From: an uncultured Eubacterium sp.
GTDB lineage: Bacteria > Bacillota > Clostridia > Lachnospirales > Lachnospiraceae
Direction: 5' to 3'
Assembly: GCA_910584595.1 (NCBI GenBank)
Contig: CAJUBQ010000003.1
Location: 34,372-98,371, forward strand
Length of the DNA stretch: 64,000 bases
The notes beneath the pieces were generated by a model. That model had not been told where the DNA came from, searched no databases, and worked only from the letters and a program-made list of their open reading frames with translations. Shown piece by piece: positions 51,776 to 60,552 of this stretch. A program made the translations under genes and the position numbers. The number at the start of each line of letters is the position of its first letter. The stretch's first letter is position 1.

Positions 51776-52954
51776 TTACCGATTCTCTTCGATAAGCTTT
51801 CTGATAAATGCTGCCTGTTCCTGACTCATTGGCTGATTATTCTGCAGTTCATAAAATTCCTCAAACAATTCCAGTTCCGTTTTCCGCTGCGTATGCTCAG
51901 ATATCTCAATCATTTGGTTTTGTTTCGTACGGCTGTTATCATAAACAAGCTGCATTAAATTCGGATAGATCACGCGCAGCTTTTGCAGAGCATCCGGTAC
52001 ATCTTCCTCATCCGTCAGAGTAATCTGTACATAATCATGCGTGTCTGTCCCTTCATAAAAAGAACGGGCGGTAACTTCTAAATAAGTCCCCCGTATTTTC
52101 CGCATATCATGAAGCGGCTTTAACGGTATCACACGAAGCAATAACTGTCCCTTTTTGGCACACTCCACGAAAACGACAGACTTCTCCTGTGCCGCTTCCG
52201 AAAATGAATATTTTAACGGTGTTCCGCAATAGCGCACCGTTTCATGTTTTACAGACTGTGGACTATGAATATGGCCAAGGGCAACATAATCAAACGCATC
52301 AAAAACCTCTGCATCCACATTGTCAATCCCTCCGACTGAAATATCTTCTGAATCACATCGGCCTGCACCTGTCACAAACTGATGGGACACAAGAATATTT
52401 CGTTTTTCTTTATCAATATCCATCCGTTCAATGGCCATTCTGACCGCATCATGATAGGATTCCGGCATCTTCGTATCAGTTTCTTTTTCCAATTCTTTTC
52501 CCGATTCCGATTCTTTTTCCGATTCTTTTTCCAATATATGCCGCATCACTGCAGGCTTTAGAAACGGCAGCAAATAAATATACAATTCTCCGTATTCGTC
52601 AGTTACCGTTATTTTCGTGCTTGTTCCATCATAGACCGGAGATACATATACATCTCTGCTGCTCATCAGCTGTGCTCCGAACGCAATCCGCTCAGGTGAA
52701 TCATGGTTGCCGCTTATGGCAAATACCTTTATCTTTTGATCCGCAAGCTTTGTTAAAAACAGATCAAATACTTTTACTGCTTCTGCGGATGGAATTGGCT
52801 TATCGTAAATATCTCCCGCTATCAAAATACCGTCTACTTGTTCTCTTTTGGCAATCTCCAATATTTCTTTTAATATATATCTCTGATCTTCGATCATCGA
52901 AAATTCATTCAGGCGCTTTCCAATATGAAGATCTGATATGTGAAGAAATTTCAT
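51776..52954 (-). CDS. sbcD: SbcD/Mre11-type exonuclease subunit
   Basis: 392 residues. Calcineurin-like motifs: ISDLHIGK, IAGDIYDKP, SGNHDSPER, LGHIHSPQ. An acidic insertion (SEKESESGKELEKETDTK, about residues 148-165) sits in the middle and is encoded by a short imperfect repeat. ATG 52954 follows GAGAGGA. It runs 38 nt before sbcC, and the pair is one operon. Confidence 0.95.
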   Translation of the reverse strand: MKFLHISDLHIGKRLNEFSMIEDQRYILKEILEIAKREQVDGILIAGDIYDKPIPSAEAVKVFDLFLTKLADQKIKVFAISGNHDSPERIAFGAQLMSSRDVYVSPVYDGTSTKITVTDEYGELYIYLLPFLKPAVMRHILEKESEKESESGKELEKETDTKMPESYHDAVRMAIERMDIDKEKRNILVSHQFVTGAGRCDSEDISVGGIDNVDAEVFDAFDYVALGHIHSPQSVKHETVRYCGTPLKYSFSEAAQEKSVVFVECAKKGQLLLRVIPLKPLHDMRKIRGTYLEVTARSFYEGTDTHDYVQITLTDEEDVPDALQKLRVIYPNLMQLVYDNSRTKQNQMIEISEHTQRKTELELFEEFYELQNNQPMSQEQAAFIRKLIEENR

Positions 52955-53060
52955 GCATGTCCTCTCTTTTCTATTTTTGATCCCCTTTGCATCTTTAGAA
53001 TGATTTTATCACAGAAGCAATTGGATGTCATTCCTTTATCCACAAAATATTATCAATTTG

Positions 53061-53091
53061 TTGCCATATTACATCTGTTTTATGATATAAT
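53061..53091 (+). promoter_or_regulatory. Promoter of the sodium-dependent transporter
   Basis: TTGCCA (53061-53066), 19-bp spacer, TATAAT (53086-53091) with an extended -10 TG at 53083-53084. The leader before ATG is about 100 nt and can form a CAGCAA/TTGCTG hairpin. Confidence 0.6.
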
Positions 53092-53197
53092 AACGGATGC
53101 GTGTTTCAACATGCATACCAGAATAAGGAACTGCCAGCAAATGATCGTCACAACTTGCTGATAATTCCTCAATAAATATAAGAAAAGGAGACTCTAC

Positions 53198-54562
53198 ATG
53201 GAAAGAGAAAAATTAGGCTCGCGTATGGGATTTATTTTGTTGTCTGCAGGCTGTGCGATTGGCATCGGCAATGTATGGCGCTTTCCTTATATTGCAGGCG
53301 TATATGGCGGAGGCGCTTTCGTACTGTTTTACCTGTTTTTCCTCGTGATTATGGGCATTCCGGTTATGACGATGGAATTTGCCGTAGGACGCGCCAGCCG
53401 TAAAAGCATTATCCGCAGCTTTGAAAAACTGGAAAAACCGGGACAAAAATGGCACCTGCATGGATATCTTGGTATGGCAGGCAATTACCTGCTGATGATG
53501 TTTTATACTACCGTAACCGGATGGATGCTGTATTATTTTTACCAAATGCTGACCGGAAAATTTGAGGGAAAAGACACCGATCAGGTCGGCCAGATGTTTT
53601 CGGATATGCTCTCCAGCCCACAGATTTTAGCAGGAGCTATGATCCTCGTCGTCACTGCCGGAATATTTATCTGTTCGATCGGTCTGCAAAAAGGTGTGGA
53701 ACGGATTACAAAGATTATGATGAGCCTGCTGCTCGGCATTATTATCATACTGGCGATACACAGCTGCCTGTTAGAAGGCGGTGCAGAAGGATTAAAATTT
53801 TACCTGCTTCCTGATTTTGGAAAGATGAAAGAAGCCGGAGTCTGGGAAACCATTACTGCAGCGATGAATCAGGCGTTTTTTACGCTTAGTCTCGGCATCG
53901 GCTCCATGGGCATCTTTGGAAGCTACATTGACAAAAAACGCAGCCTGTTAGGCGAATCCGTCAATATTGCGGTTTTAGATACGTTTGTTGCCTTCGTATC
54001 CGGCCTCATTATTTTTCCTGCCTGCTTTGCATTTGGCATCAGTCCGGATCAGGGACCAAAACTGATCTTTGTCACTCTGCCAAATATTTTTAACAGTATG
54101 GCAGGCGGACGGCTTTGGGGCACGCTCTTTTTTGTCTTTATGTCATTTGCCGCATTTTCAACAATATTAGCTGTTTTTGAAAATATTATTTCCTGTGGTA
54201 TGGATTTATTTCATTGGACGAGAAAAAAATCATGTATGATAAACCTTGCAGCACTGATTGTACTGTCCCTGCCCTGTGCGCTGGGCTTTAATCTGCTCTC
54301 CTCGTTCCAGCCGCTTGGCGAAGGAAGCACTGTATTAGATCTGGAAGATTTTCTGGTGAGCAATGTCATACTGCCAATTGGAGCTTTGTGCTACCTATTG
54401 TTTTGCGTATCCCGATTTGGCTGGGGCTTTGATGCATATTTAAAAGAAACAAATACAGGTGAAGGTCTGAAACTGCCGCGCCAGATACGGGTTTATGTCA
54501 CATATATTCTGCCTGTGCTGTTATTCTTTTTAATTGTAAAAGGACTGATTGACCGCTTTTAA
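53198..54562 (+). CDS. Sodium-dependent transporter (NSS/SNF family)
   Basis: 454 residues with about 11 membrane segments. The first segment has the NSS signature GCAIGIGNVWRFPYIAGVYGGGAF, lining the Na+/substrate site. Members carry amino acids or related amines with Na+. The specific substrate cannot be told. ATG follows AAGGAG. Confidence 0.93.
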   Translation: MEREKLGSRMGFILLSAGCAIGIGNVWRFPYIAGVYGGGAFVLFYLFFLVIMGIPVMTMEFAVGRASRKSIIRSFEKLEKPGQKWHLHGYLGMAGNYLLMMFYTTVTGWMLYYFYQMLTGKFEGKDTDQVGQMFSDMLSSPQILAGAMILVVTAGIFICSIGLQKGVERITKIMMSLLLGIIIILAIHSCLLEGGAEGLKFYLLPDFGKMKEAGVWETITAAMNQAFFTLSLGIGSMGIFGSYIDKKRSLLGESVNIAVLDTFVAFVSGLIIFPACFAFGISPDQGPKLIFVTLPNIFNSMAGGRLWGTLFFVFMSFAAFSTILAVFENIISCGMDLFHWTRKKSCMINLAALIVLSLPCALGFNLLSSFQPLGEGSTVLDLEDFLVSNVILPIGALCYLLFCVSRFGWGFDAYLKETNTGEGLKLPRQIRVYVTYILPVLLFFLIVKGLIDRF

Positions 54563-54657
54563 CATAAAATATTACATTTTAAAATAACATTTCCAAACTT
54601 CCTTTCAACGAAACTATTTTTTGCGTTAAACTACTTTTGCAATATACTAAAAATATA

Positions 54658-54686
54658 TTTACAAATTGTCCATTATATGTTAGAAT
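54658..54686 (+). promoter_or_regulatory. Promoter of the 70-residue gene
   Basis: TTTACA (54658-54663), 17-bp spacer, TAGAAT (54681-54686). Confidence 0.6.
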
Positions 54687-54729
54687 TATTGAACTGGAGG
54701 CGAACAAAATTGTAAAAGGAGGAGGCTCT

Positions 54730-54942
54730 ATGGTGAATCAGTTTCAACCATATGGATTTGACGAAAATGCGCTTCGTGAAATGGAAAATTTTAAAAGAAA
54801 TTTTTTGTCAAATCAATATAAAAAAGATAAGTCTGAAAATAAAGGACCTAATTATAAAGAAAAAGTTTTATTAGATGATCAGAAAATATTTGAAAAGTTT
54901 TTAAATGATACTGATTCACAAGACTTTTTAGACTTAGAATAA
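54730..54942 (+). CDS. Uncharacterised 70-residue charged protein
   Basis: Charged, without membrane segments: MVNQFQPYGFDENALREM, then KNFLSNQYKKDKSENKGP and an acidic end (NDTDSQDFLDLE). Start 54730 follows GGAGGAGG. Has its own promoter and a strong terminator. No family recognised. Confidence 0.6.
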   Translation: MVNQFQPYGFDENALREMENFKRNFLSNQYKKDKSENKGPNYKEKVLLDDQKIFEKFLNDTDSQDFLDLE

Positions 54943-54948
54943 TCATAT

Positions 54949-54976
54949 GAGTCTGACAATCGTCAGACTCATTTTT
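54949..54976 (+). terminator. Strong terminator after the 70-residue gene
   Basis: GAGTCTGAC/GTCAGACTC 9-bp stem, 4-nt loop, then ATTTTTG. Confidence 0.9.
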
Positions 54977-55087
54977 GCCTGGCGCTCTCGAAGAAAAATC
55001 CAGCGTAACTTTATCAGATTATTTCTTTACAGTTCCTTACTTTACGATAATGTACATATTTACAATTATTATTGGGAGAATATCTAA

Positions 55088-55630
55088 ATGAACACAAAGG
55101 AAAACCAACGTTACGAAATAGAATACGCTTACATTTTAGAACATTATACCATTGAAGCTTTGCAAGAACGCTTTGGAGTATGGTATTCAGAAGCCCAAAA
55201 ATTTATCCAGAAAAAAGGATTAAACGAATACGCAACAATTAATTCCAGACGTTTAGGTTATGCCGTCTGCGACTATTTTGCAGATATGATAAGAATGAAA
55301 GAATTTCATGGAATAGACCATGCTAATTTGAACAAAGTCTATGCTTACAGCAGCTATTGGTTCTTACGGCGCCAGCCAATACAGTTAGTGTCAAATGTTG
55401 AAAAAGACACTGATCTTTATATCAATGAACTTTTTATCGTTAACAACTTAATCGCTAAACTAAAAGGACATTGTACGCATCAGGAAATTATTCAAAAGCA
55501 AGCTTTGTTAGAAATGGCTCATTTATGGTTTTATAATTTTAAATTCAGAATTTTTACTGCTCAATCATTAGAAGTTGCGATTTGCAGCTTTTTTGCTGCA
55601 AACGGTAACAGGAGTACGATGAAAATATGA
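55088..55630 (+). CDS. Putative antitoxin-like partner of a RelA/SpoT-domain protein
   Basis: 180 residues, soluble, helical, rich in Tyr and Asn. Sections: YEIEYAYILEHYTIEALQERFGVWYSEAQKFIQK, then NSRRLGYAVCDYFADMIRMKEFHGIDHANLNKVYAYSSYWFLRR. No recognised domain. It is read together with the RelA/SpoT gene (4-nt overlap) and lies upstream. This order and coupling match antitoxin genes of toxSAS systems. I cannot confirm this from sequence alone. Confidence 0.5.
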   Translation: MNTKENQRYEIEYAYILEHYTIEALQERFGVWYSEAQKFIQKKGLNEYATINSRRLGYAVCDYFADMIRMKEFHGIDHANLNKVYAYSSYWFLRRQPIQLVSNVEKDTDLYINELFIVNNLIAKLKGHCTHQEIIQKQALLEMAHLWFYNFKFRIFTAQSLEVAICSFFAANGNRSTMKI

Positions 55631-56427
55631 TTAATAAACATGATTTTTTAAAAAAATATAATAACGAAGAATTATTTCTACAATCAGGATTATCGTGGAA
55701 AACGTTGATGGAAATTGCAGCTGATTACCTTTCCAAAACTAAAATATTTAAAGAAACGGCTGCCGACTTCGTTCAGGAAATCAGTAATTTAGAGCCTGTT
55801 CATTCTGTCAGATTCAGAATAAAAAATCCTGAACATCTTATTGAAAAAATAATCAGAAAATCTGTAGAATACGAAAACACAGATATACAGTTTAATAAAG
55901 ATACCTATTTGATTGAAATAACAGATATTATTGGCATAAGAGCATTATATGTTTTTAAAAGCGACTACCTCCCTTTACATAAAATATTAATCTCGAAATA
56001 TAAAAAAAATTTTTGTGAAAAACCACAGGTAAAATTACGAAGAGGCGATGATCCGAGTATTTATTATGGACTAAAAAATGTTGAATTCCAAAATGGCGTC
56101 GATTATAGATCTATCCACTATACAATTCGGCACATTAACCATGAAGGTATTATAATCCCTATAGAAATACAAACCAGAAGTATTTTTGAAGAAGGCTGGA
56201 GTGAAATAAATCATAAACTACTGTATAAAAGAGAGTATTCTGATATTGCAGAGAAAGCATTATTAATAAAAACATCCTCTGTTTTAAGCTCATTGGCAGG
56301 AGATTGTGATACATTAGGCGATTTAATGAAATCCATAGCAAAACGTGAAGAGGATATAGATATATTAGATAACAGTGTTTTATTAGATGGCCGCTCTATC
56401 ATTGATGAAATCATTAAGAATCATTAA
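55627..56427 (+). CDS. RelA/SpoT-domain protein, candidate toxSAS toxin
   Basis: 266 residues, synthetase domain without HD hydrolase. Typical motifs: VRFRIKNPEHLIEKIIRK, EITDIIGIRALYVF (Asp100), NGVDYRSIHYTI (Tyr160), EIQTRSIFEEGWSEINHKLLYK (Glu180, Arg184, Trp191, Glu193, His196). These are the catalytic and nucleotide-binding residues of (p)ppGpp synthetase-type folds. Unlike housekeeping RelP/RelQ it sits in an AT-rich context and is translationally coupled to a small upstream protein. Toxic relatives pyrophosphorylate tRNA CCA ends or make (p)ppApp. A housekeeping alarmone synthetase is the alternative. Confidence 0.75.
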   Translation: MINKHDFLKKYNNEELFLQSGLSWKTLMEIAADYLSKTKIFKETAADFVQEISNLEPVHSVRFRIKNPEHLIEKIIRKSVEYENTDIQFNKDTYLIEITDIIGIRALYVFKSDYLPLHKILISKYKKNFCEKPQVKLRRGDDPSIYYGLKNVEFQNGVDYRSIHYTIRHINHEGIIIPIEIQTRSIFEEGWSEINHKLLYKREYSDIAEKALLIKTSSVLSSLAGDCDTLGDLMKSIAKREEDIDILDNSVLLDGRSIIDEIIKNH

Positions 56428-56471
56428 TCTATTTTCAAAAATAAAATCTTTTTAAAAATATTACACATACT

Positions 56472-56523
56472 CGGGCAGACCGTTACCATAATTTCTAACT
56501 GAAAATATGGATCAGCCTGCCCG
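56472..56523 (-). other. Inverted repeat between the RelA/SpoT gene and the M56 gene
   Basis: CGGGCAG/CTGCCCG arms of 7 bp flanking a 38-nt loop with an inner CCAT/ATGG. Possible terminator of the convergent genes, with no clear T-run. Confidence 0.4.
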
Positions 56524-56587
56524 CTTTATTCTATTTCACGCCACTATAATAATTACAACTTATGTTACCTCTCAATTATCCGACTTC

Positions 56588-58861
56588 TTAAATGGAAATC
56601 TTTTGAAGCGCTACCTCCCGATCCTGATATTTTACAATAAACGGCACATGATTCCTTACCGCAAGCAATACATATGTCCCTTTGGAACTTTTCATATCGA
56701 CAATTTCTATCTCTGCCTTCTGTCCGCTAAACTTTGGCTCAAATGCATACTGACCGGGCAGCCCATAATAATAAATATACCGCATATCGTTATCTGCAAT
56801 CTCATACCATCTATGATCTTTGCATTTGCGAACCGCTTCGAGCGCTTTAGACGAAAGCTGGCTTTTCTTTAGCCTGCTGATATTGAAACTCATCTGTCCG
56901 CCGTCATCCACATCGTCCGTATCGGTCATATCCTTCAATATTTCTTTTGCTTCTGATTCTGTCAAGTTTTCAATCGATGCTTCTGCGTAATCGTCTGAAT
57001 GATCCAGCCTGATATCTACTTTACCATCTTTATCATAATGAAATAATTCAAACGACTGATCCTTTCGCATATCCATAAAAATTCGGATTCGTCTTCCCCT
57101 GAAATAATATGCCCCATTCTTTTTTGTTATTCCAAGCTGACGATATGCATCCTTACGCATCTCTTCCTGATTTGCTTTTTCTTTTTCAGCCTGCGCATAG
57201 ACGTTTACCGCACAGGAATAAGTCTGTCCGTATACTTTCGCTTTGATAACTGCCTCTCCTGCTTTTTTTGCAGTCACTTTTCCGTCTTTATTTACTGTCG
57301 CAATTTTTTTATTGTCAGAAGACCATTTGACTTGCTTATCCGTCCCAAACAGTTTCAAAATAATGCTTGTGCCTGCCGAAAGAGATACTTTCGTTCTGTT
57401 AATGCCTATTTTTAGAATATCCTTTTGTATTTTTTCTGCTGCCTTTCCAAACAGCTGAGCTTCTTCTTTGGAGATTGATTTCTTCTCCAACAAATATTCT
57501 GTCTGAGTTTTTACATCACGAGCCAAATTAGGAACATCCTTAAAAGGCCCAATCGCTGTATATTCCTCTTTTTTTACAAGAGTAATGCCAATACAGCCAT
57601 CCGTAACTCCGCCTGAAGGCATATCCTGTTCATTGGCCCCTTTATACAAAATATAGAAATTGCCGTTTTGTTCGATCATTTTATATTCTGATAATGAAGT
57701 TTCCTCTTTCTTTGATTCAGACTTTACTTTTGGCGCTGCCTGCGGCTGCACATATGCGCCTGCCACTACGGCGCTGCCTGCAAATAATAATGCAGCAACC
57801 GCTGAGAAAACTACTGTCCATCCCGTTTTCCTTTTCTCCTTCATAATTGCACCCAGCCTTTCTTTTAATAGTTCTTTTCCTTGAAGCAGCGTGATAGAGG
57901 CGAAAGCGTTTTTATAAAAGCCTCCCTCTCTCATTGCACGCAGCAATGTATCACCATATGCGCGTCTTCCATCTGCATCCAGTTTTTTTATAACAGCTTC
58001 ATCACAGGAAAGCTCGCACAGCCGACTGACTTCACGTTCCAGCACATATACAAACGGATTAAACCAGTGCAGGCATATCGTAAACTGTACCAGCCATTTG
58101 TAAAACATGTCCCTGCGCCTGTAATGTGTCAGCTCATGCAGCGCTATATAGTAAAAATCTATGTCCGACAGTTCCGTCTTTGTCAAAACAACAGCCGGAT
58201 GGAAAAATCCAATCAATAGCGGTGATGCTGTCAGACTGTTTTTGTAAAGCTCTGTCTTACAATGCAGACCATTTTGTTCCATTACCTTCCCTAAAATTTC
58301 CAAGCGGTTGATTTCATCAACTGTAACACATCCTGCTTTCAAAAACTTTACAAAACTTTGATATATCGTTATTTTTCGTATGAATAAAATAAGCGCTGTC
58401 ACCAGCCAGAATATCCAGATATTGTTTGCAATATTTTTAAAAAATGCCAATTTCGTATTTTCTGATGGAATATCCTGTATCTTCATGGCATTTGTCTTTT
58501 CGCTATCCGTCTCCTTTTTATCCGGCAACGGCTGCTCCTGTGCTACCACTGCGATTTCGTTCTTTATTTCATCCTTTTCCTCTGTATGTTCCGTACTGCT
58601 ATCAACTGCGCTGTTAACCCTTTCTGAAATCTGCCCGATCGCAGACTGTACCTTCCCCTGTATCTCATGACAATAATATCCAACCAACCCGTTACCCGGA
58701 TTCCATGGAATAAGCAGACGGATTATCACAACAAGCCAGATATAATACTGCCAGCGTTTACTGAATCGGTTTTTATACAACGGACGCAGCAGCATAAGCA
58801 CTGTCATCAGCAAAGCCGCAGAAAAAGAAACAGACACATATCTAATCAGCAGTTCATTCAT
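56588..58861 (-). CDS. M56/BlaR1-type membrane peptidase with a Big-2 domain
   Basis: 757 residues. N-terminal membrane part with several helices and the HExxH motif HELTH (His242, Glu243, His246), typical of BlaR1/MecR1 peptidases. A second membrane helix near residue 330 is followed by a large extracellular part with a bacterial Ig-like group 2 (Big-2) domain (VSLSAGTSIILKLFGTDKQVKWSSDNKKIATVNKDGKVTAKKAGEAVIKAKVYG). No penicillin-binding/transpeptidase sensor is seen. It likely detects a different signal and, by family, would cleave or release the BlaI-type repressor encoded just upstream. ATG 58861 overlaps the BlaI stop by 8 nt. Confidence 0.85.
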   Translation of the reverse strand: MNELLIRYVSVSFSAALLMTVLMLLRPLYKNRFSKRWQYYIWLVVIIRLLIPWNPGNGLVGYYCHEIQGKVQSAIGQISERVNSAVDSSTEHTEEKDEIKNEIAVVAQEQPLPDKKETDSEKTNAMKIQDIPSENTKLAFFKNIANNIWIFWLVTALILFIRKITIYQSFVKFLKAGCVTVDEINRLEILGKVMEQNGLHCKTELYKNSLTASPLLIGFFHPAVVLTKTELSDIDFYYIALHELTHYRRRDMFYKWLVQFTICLHWFNPFVYVLEREVSRLCELSCDEAVIKKLDADGRRAYGDTLLRAMREGGFYKNAFASITLLQGKELLKERLGAIMKEKRKTGWTVVFSAVAALLFAGSAVVAGAYVQPQAAPKVKSESKKEETSLSEYKMIEQNGNFYILYKGANEQDMPSGGVTDGCIGITLVKKEEYTAIGPFKDVPNLARDVKTQTEYLLEKKSISKEEAQLFGKAAEKIQKDILKIGINRTKVSLSAGTSIILKLFGTDKQVKWSSDNKKIATVNKDGKVTAKKAGEAVIKAKVYGQTYSCAVNVYAQAEKEKANQEEMRKDAYRQLGITKKNGAYYFRGRRIRIFMDMRKDQSFELFHYDKDGKVDIRLDHSDDYAEASIENLTESEAKEILKDMTDTDDVDDGGQMSFNISRLKKSQLSSKALEAVRKCKDHRWYEIADNDMRYIYYYGLPGQYAFEPKFSGQKAEIEIVDMKSSKGTYVLLAVRNHVPFIVKYQDREVALQKISI

Positions 58862-59234
58862 AAGAATCACCGCCATTCTGCCAGTATTTTTTCAGCTCTT
58901 CATAATCCTTCGCAGACAGCAGTTCTTTTTGAATCAAAGTCGTAACAAGTCCCTTTGCGTTTCCTTCATAGATCTTATTTAAAAAACATTCTGTCTGTTC
59001 ACTTTGATATTCTTCTTCCGATACCATCGCTGTATATTTATTGCGGTGTCCAATCTTATTCGCTTTGAGCAGTTTCTTATCCATTAATCGGGATAACAGC
59101 ATGATAACCGTATTTTTGGTCCAAATAATTCCTTTTTTTTCCAAAGCTGCTGTTATTTCTGCATATAACGCGCTTCCTCCATTTTCCCAAATAACTCTCA
59201 ATAATTCCAGTTCATAATCTGATGCCTGCTGCAT
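58854..59234 (-). CDS. BlaI/MecI-family transcriptional repressor
   Basis: 126 residues. Winged helix: ELELLRVIWENGGSALYAEITAALEKKGIIWTKNTVIMLLSRLMDKKLLKANK, then a C-terminal dimerisation helix. BlaI repressors bind palindromes and are inactivated by cleavage by the M56 partner. ATG 59234 follows AAAGGAG. The operator is described below. Confidence 0.92.
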   Translation of the reverse strand: MQQASDYELELLRVIWENGGSALYAEITAALEKKGIIWTKNTVIMLLSRLMDKKLLKANKIGHRNKYTAMVSEEEYQSEQTECFLNKIYEGNAKGLVTTLIQKELLSAKDYEELKKYWQNGGDSYE

Positions 59235-59346
59235 ATGCTTCTCCTTTCCTCCTTAATCCGAATATCCTAATAATCGCAACTATGTAAATTTTTTTATGTG
59301 AATTTTTTTATGTGAATTTTCTAAAAAATATTAATGTATCAAATGC

Positions 59347-59404
59347 AAAGACAACAATCTGTTATCTTCGCTTTTAAGATAACAAATTGTTGTCTTTATG
59401 TCAA
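59347..59404 (-). promoter_or_regulatory. BlaI-type operator overlapping its promoter
   Basis: A dyad AAAGACAACAAtcTGTTATCTT ... AAGATAACAaaTTGTTGTCTTT spans 59347-59396. The minus-strand promoter TTGACA (59404-59399), 17-bp spacer, TATCTT (59381-59376) lies inside it. Suggests autorepression of the BlaI/M56 operon. Confidence 0.75.
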
Positions 59405-59651
59405 GTATTTTTTGGTTTTTTTCCAATGTTAAAACAATATCAGTAAAACGATTGACACAGGTTTGCATTTAGAGTATTATACTAACTTATATGTGCCATA
59501 TTTAACCATGTAATAAATGCAGTTGATAAGCTGAGTCAAATTATAGCGTTTCTATACATAGCTAATAATAATTATGAAACCCGTCATATAAATGTAACAG
59601 ATTTTTTCCAACAATTTTTATTTGAAGTTTTTGAATGAAGGATTTACAAAA
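59405..59651 (+). promoter_or_regulatory. Promoter region and leader of the 150-residue gene
   Basis: TTGACA (59452-59457), 17-bp spacer, TATTAT (59475-59480) on the plus strand, about 170 nt before the gene start. The leader 59481-59651 is A+T-rich with no clear riboswitch. Confidence 0.55.
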
Positions 59652-60104
59652 ATGAAAGATTTAAAAATAAGAAAAGAAAATTTTATTGGATATATTCCTA
59701 AAAGTAATAAAGAATACCAAACGTTTATTCAAATTATTTTATATTATGCAGATTCAGTATGTTTTACGATTAAACCTTTTTTGGATAACATTGATGAATT
59801 TAATAAGAGTATTTGGTCTGAGTTGAACGATAGTGTTGTTGATTACGGATTTGTAAGAGCTGCTTCAAACCCCAAAAGTGACAAAAGTCATCTAGTTTTT
59901 TTGAAAAAGGATTACTATGTTTATCATTTTTTTAAAGGAAAAAAAGGTATTTTTGATTTTCAGGAAGAGGATTCTAATTTGGGAATAACTCTTGAAGACC
60001 CTGCTTTTATAAAAAATGAAGAAGTTTTTTGTTATACTGTAACTCATGAAAAAATATGTATTGTAATTGAGGATATTTATAAACTTTTAGGAACTGTGAA
60101 ATAA
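59652..60104 (+). CDS. Uncharacterised 150-residue protein
   Basis: Soluble, A+T-rich coding sequence, rich in Lys/Phe/Tyr/Asp. MKDLKIRKENFIGYIPKSNKEYQTFIQIILYYADSVCF, then helix-strand pattern, ending VTHEKICIVIEDIYKLLGTVK. Start 59652 follows GAAGG. Base use is unlike the BlaI gene next to it. No family recognised. Possibly a recently acquired gene. Confidence 0.55.
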   Translation: MKDLKIRKENFIGYIPKSNKEYQTFIQIILYYADSVCFTIKPFLDNIDEFNKSIWSELNDSVVDYGFVRAASNPKSDKSHLVFLKKDYYVYHFFKGKKGIFDFQEEDSNLGITLEDPAFIKNEEVFCYTVTHEKICIVIEDIYKLLGTVK

Positions 60105-60128
60105 TAACTTTATTTTTTCACAGTTCCT
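60089..60128 (+). terminator. Bidirectional terminator after the 150-residue gene
   Basis: AGGAACTGTGAAA/TTTCACAGTTCCT 13-bp stem with a 14-nt T/A-rich loop. It overlaps the gene's last codons. It has the same AGGAACTGT core as the inverted repeat at 25022-25056. Confidence 0.75.
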
Positions 60129-60156
60129 TATTGGACAAATGAAAGAATCTGTTTTC

Positions 60157-60549
60157 TTACCTACTCTCCAGTATATCTAAAAATCCAGCGCCTAAATATG
60201 ATAACAGAATGATTTTCAACTCTTGATCTCCAAGATGCCCCTTCTGTATTGTTAATAAAAAGTCAATAAATATTGTTTTCTTTAAATATTCAACTCTTTC
60301 AAGATTAGACGCATTTAAAATATGAAACAATACCTTTTCGCACATTTCCGGCATATATCCTTGCATTACAAGCTCTAAGGATTCTTTCTCAAACAAATCT
60401 GCATCAGTATCAATAAATTCATCAAATCCGTTTATCCCTTTCAGCTCAAACTCATTTTTTATAGTTAATAACCGTTTAATATATGGAATTAAACCTTTCC
60501 GTTCTTCAAACGTGCAGTCTTCTATTTTATTCCAGTTAATAAATCTCAT
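60157..60549 (-). CDS. Uncharacterised 130-residue protein
   Basis: Soluble and helical: FINWNKIEDCTFEERKGLIPYIKRLL, DADLFEKESLELVMQGYMPEMCEKVLFHILNASN, FIDFLLTIQKGHLGDQELKIILLSYLGAGF. No motif recognised. Starts 3 nt past the stop of the secreted-protein gene and lacks a good ribosome site, so it may be translated by coupling. Confidence 0.55.
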   Translation of the reverse strand: MRFINWNKIEDCTFEERKGLIPYIKRLLTIKNEFELKGINGFDEFIDTDADLFEKESLELVMQGYMPEMCEKVLFHILNASNLERVEYLKKTIFIDFLLTIQKGHLGDQELKIILLSYLGAGFLDILESR

Positions 60550-60552
60550 ATT

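Noticed and set aside
53126..53170. CAGCAA/TTGCTG leader hairpin of the transporter gene
   Set aside because: Short stem and no T-run or known RNA motif. Not enough to call a riboswitch.
55627..56427. Full-length Rel (RelA/SpoT bifunctional enzyme)
   Set aside because: No HD hydrolase, TGS or ACT domains. Only the synthetase-type domain is present.
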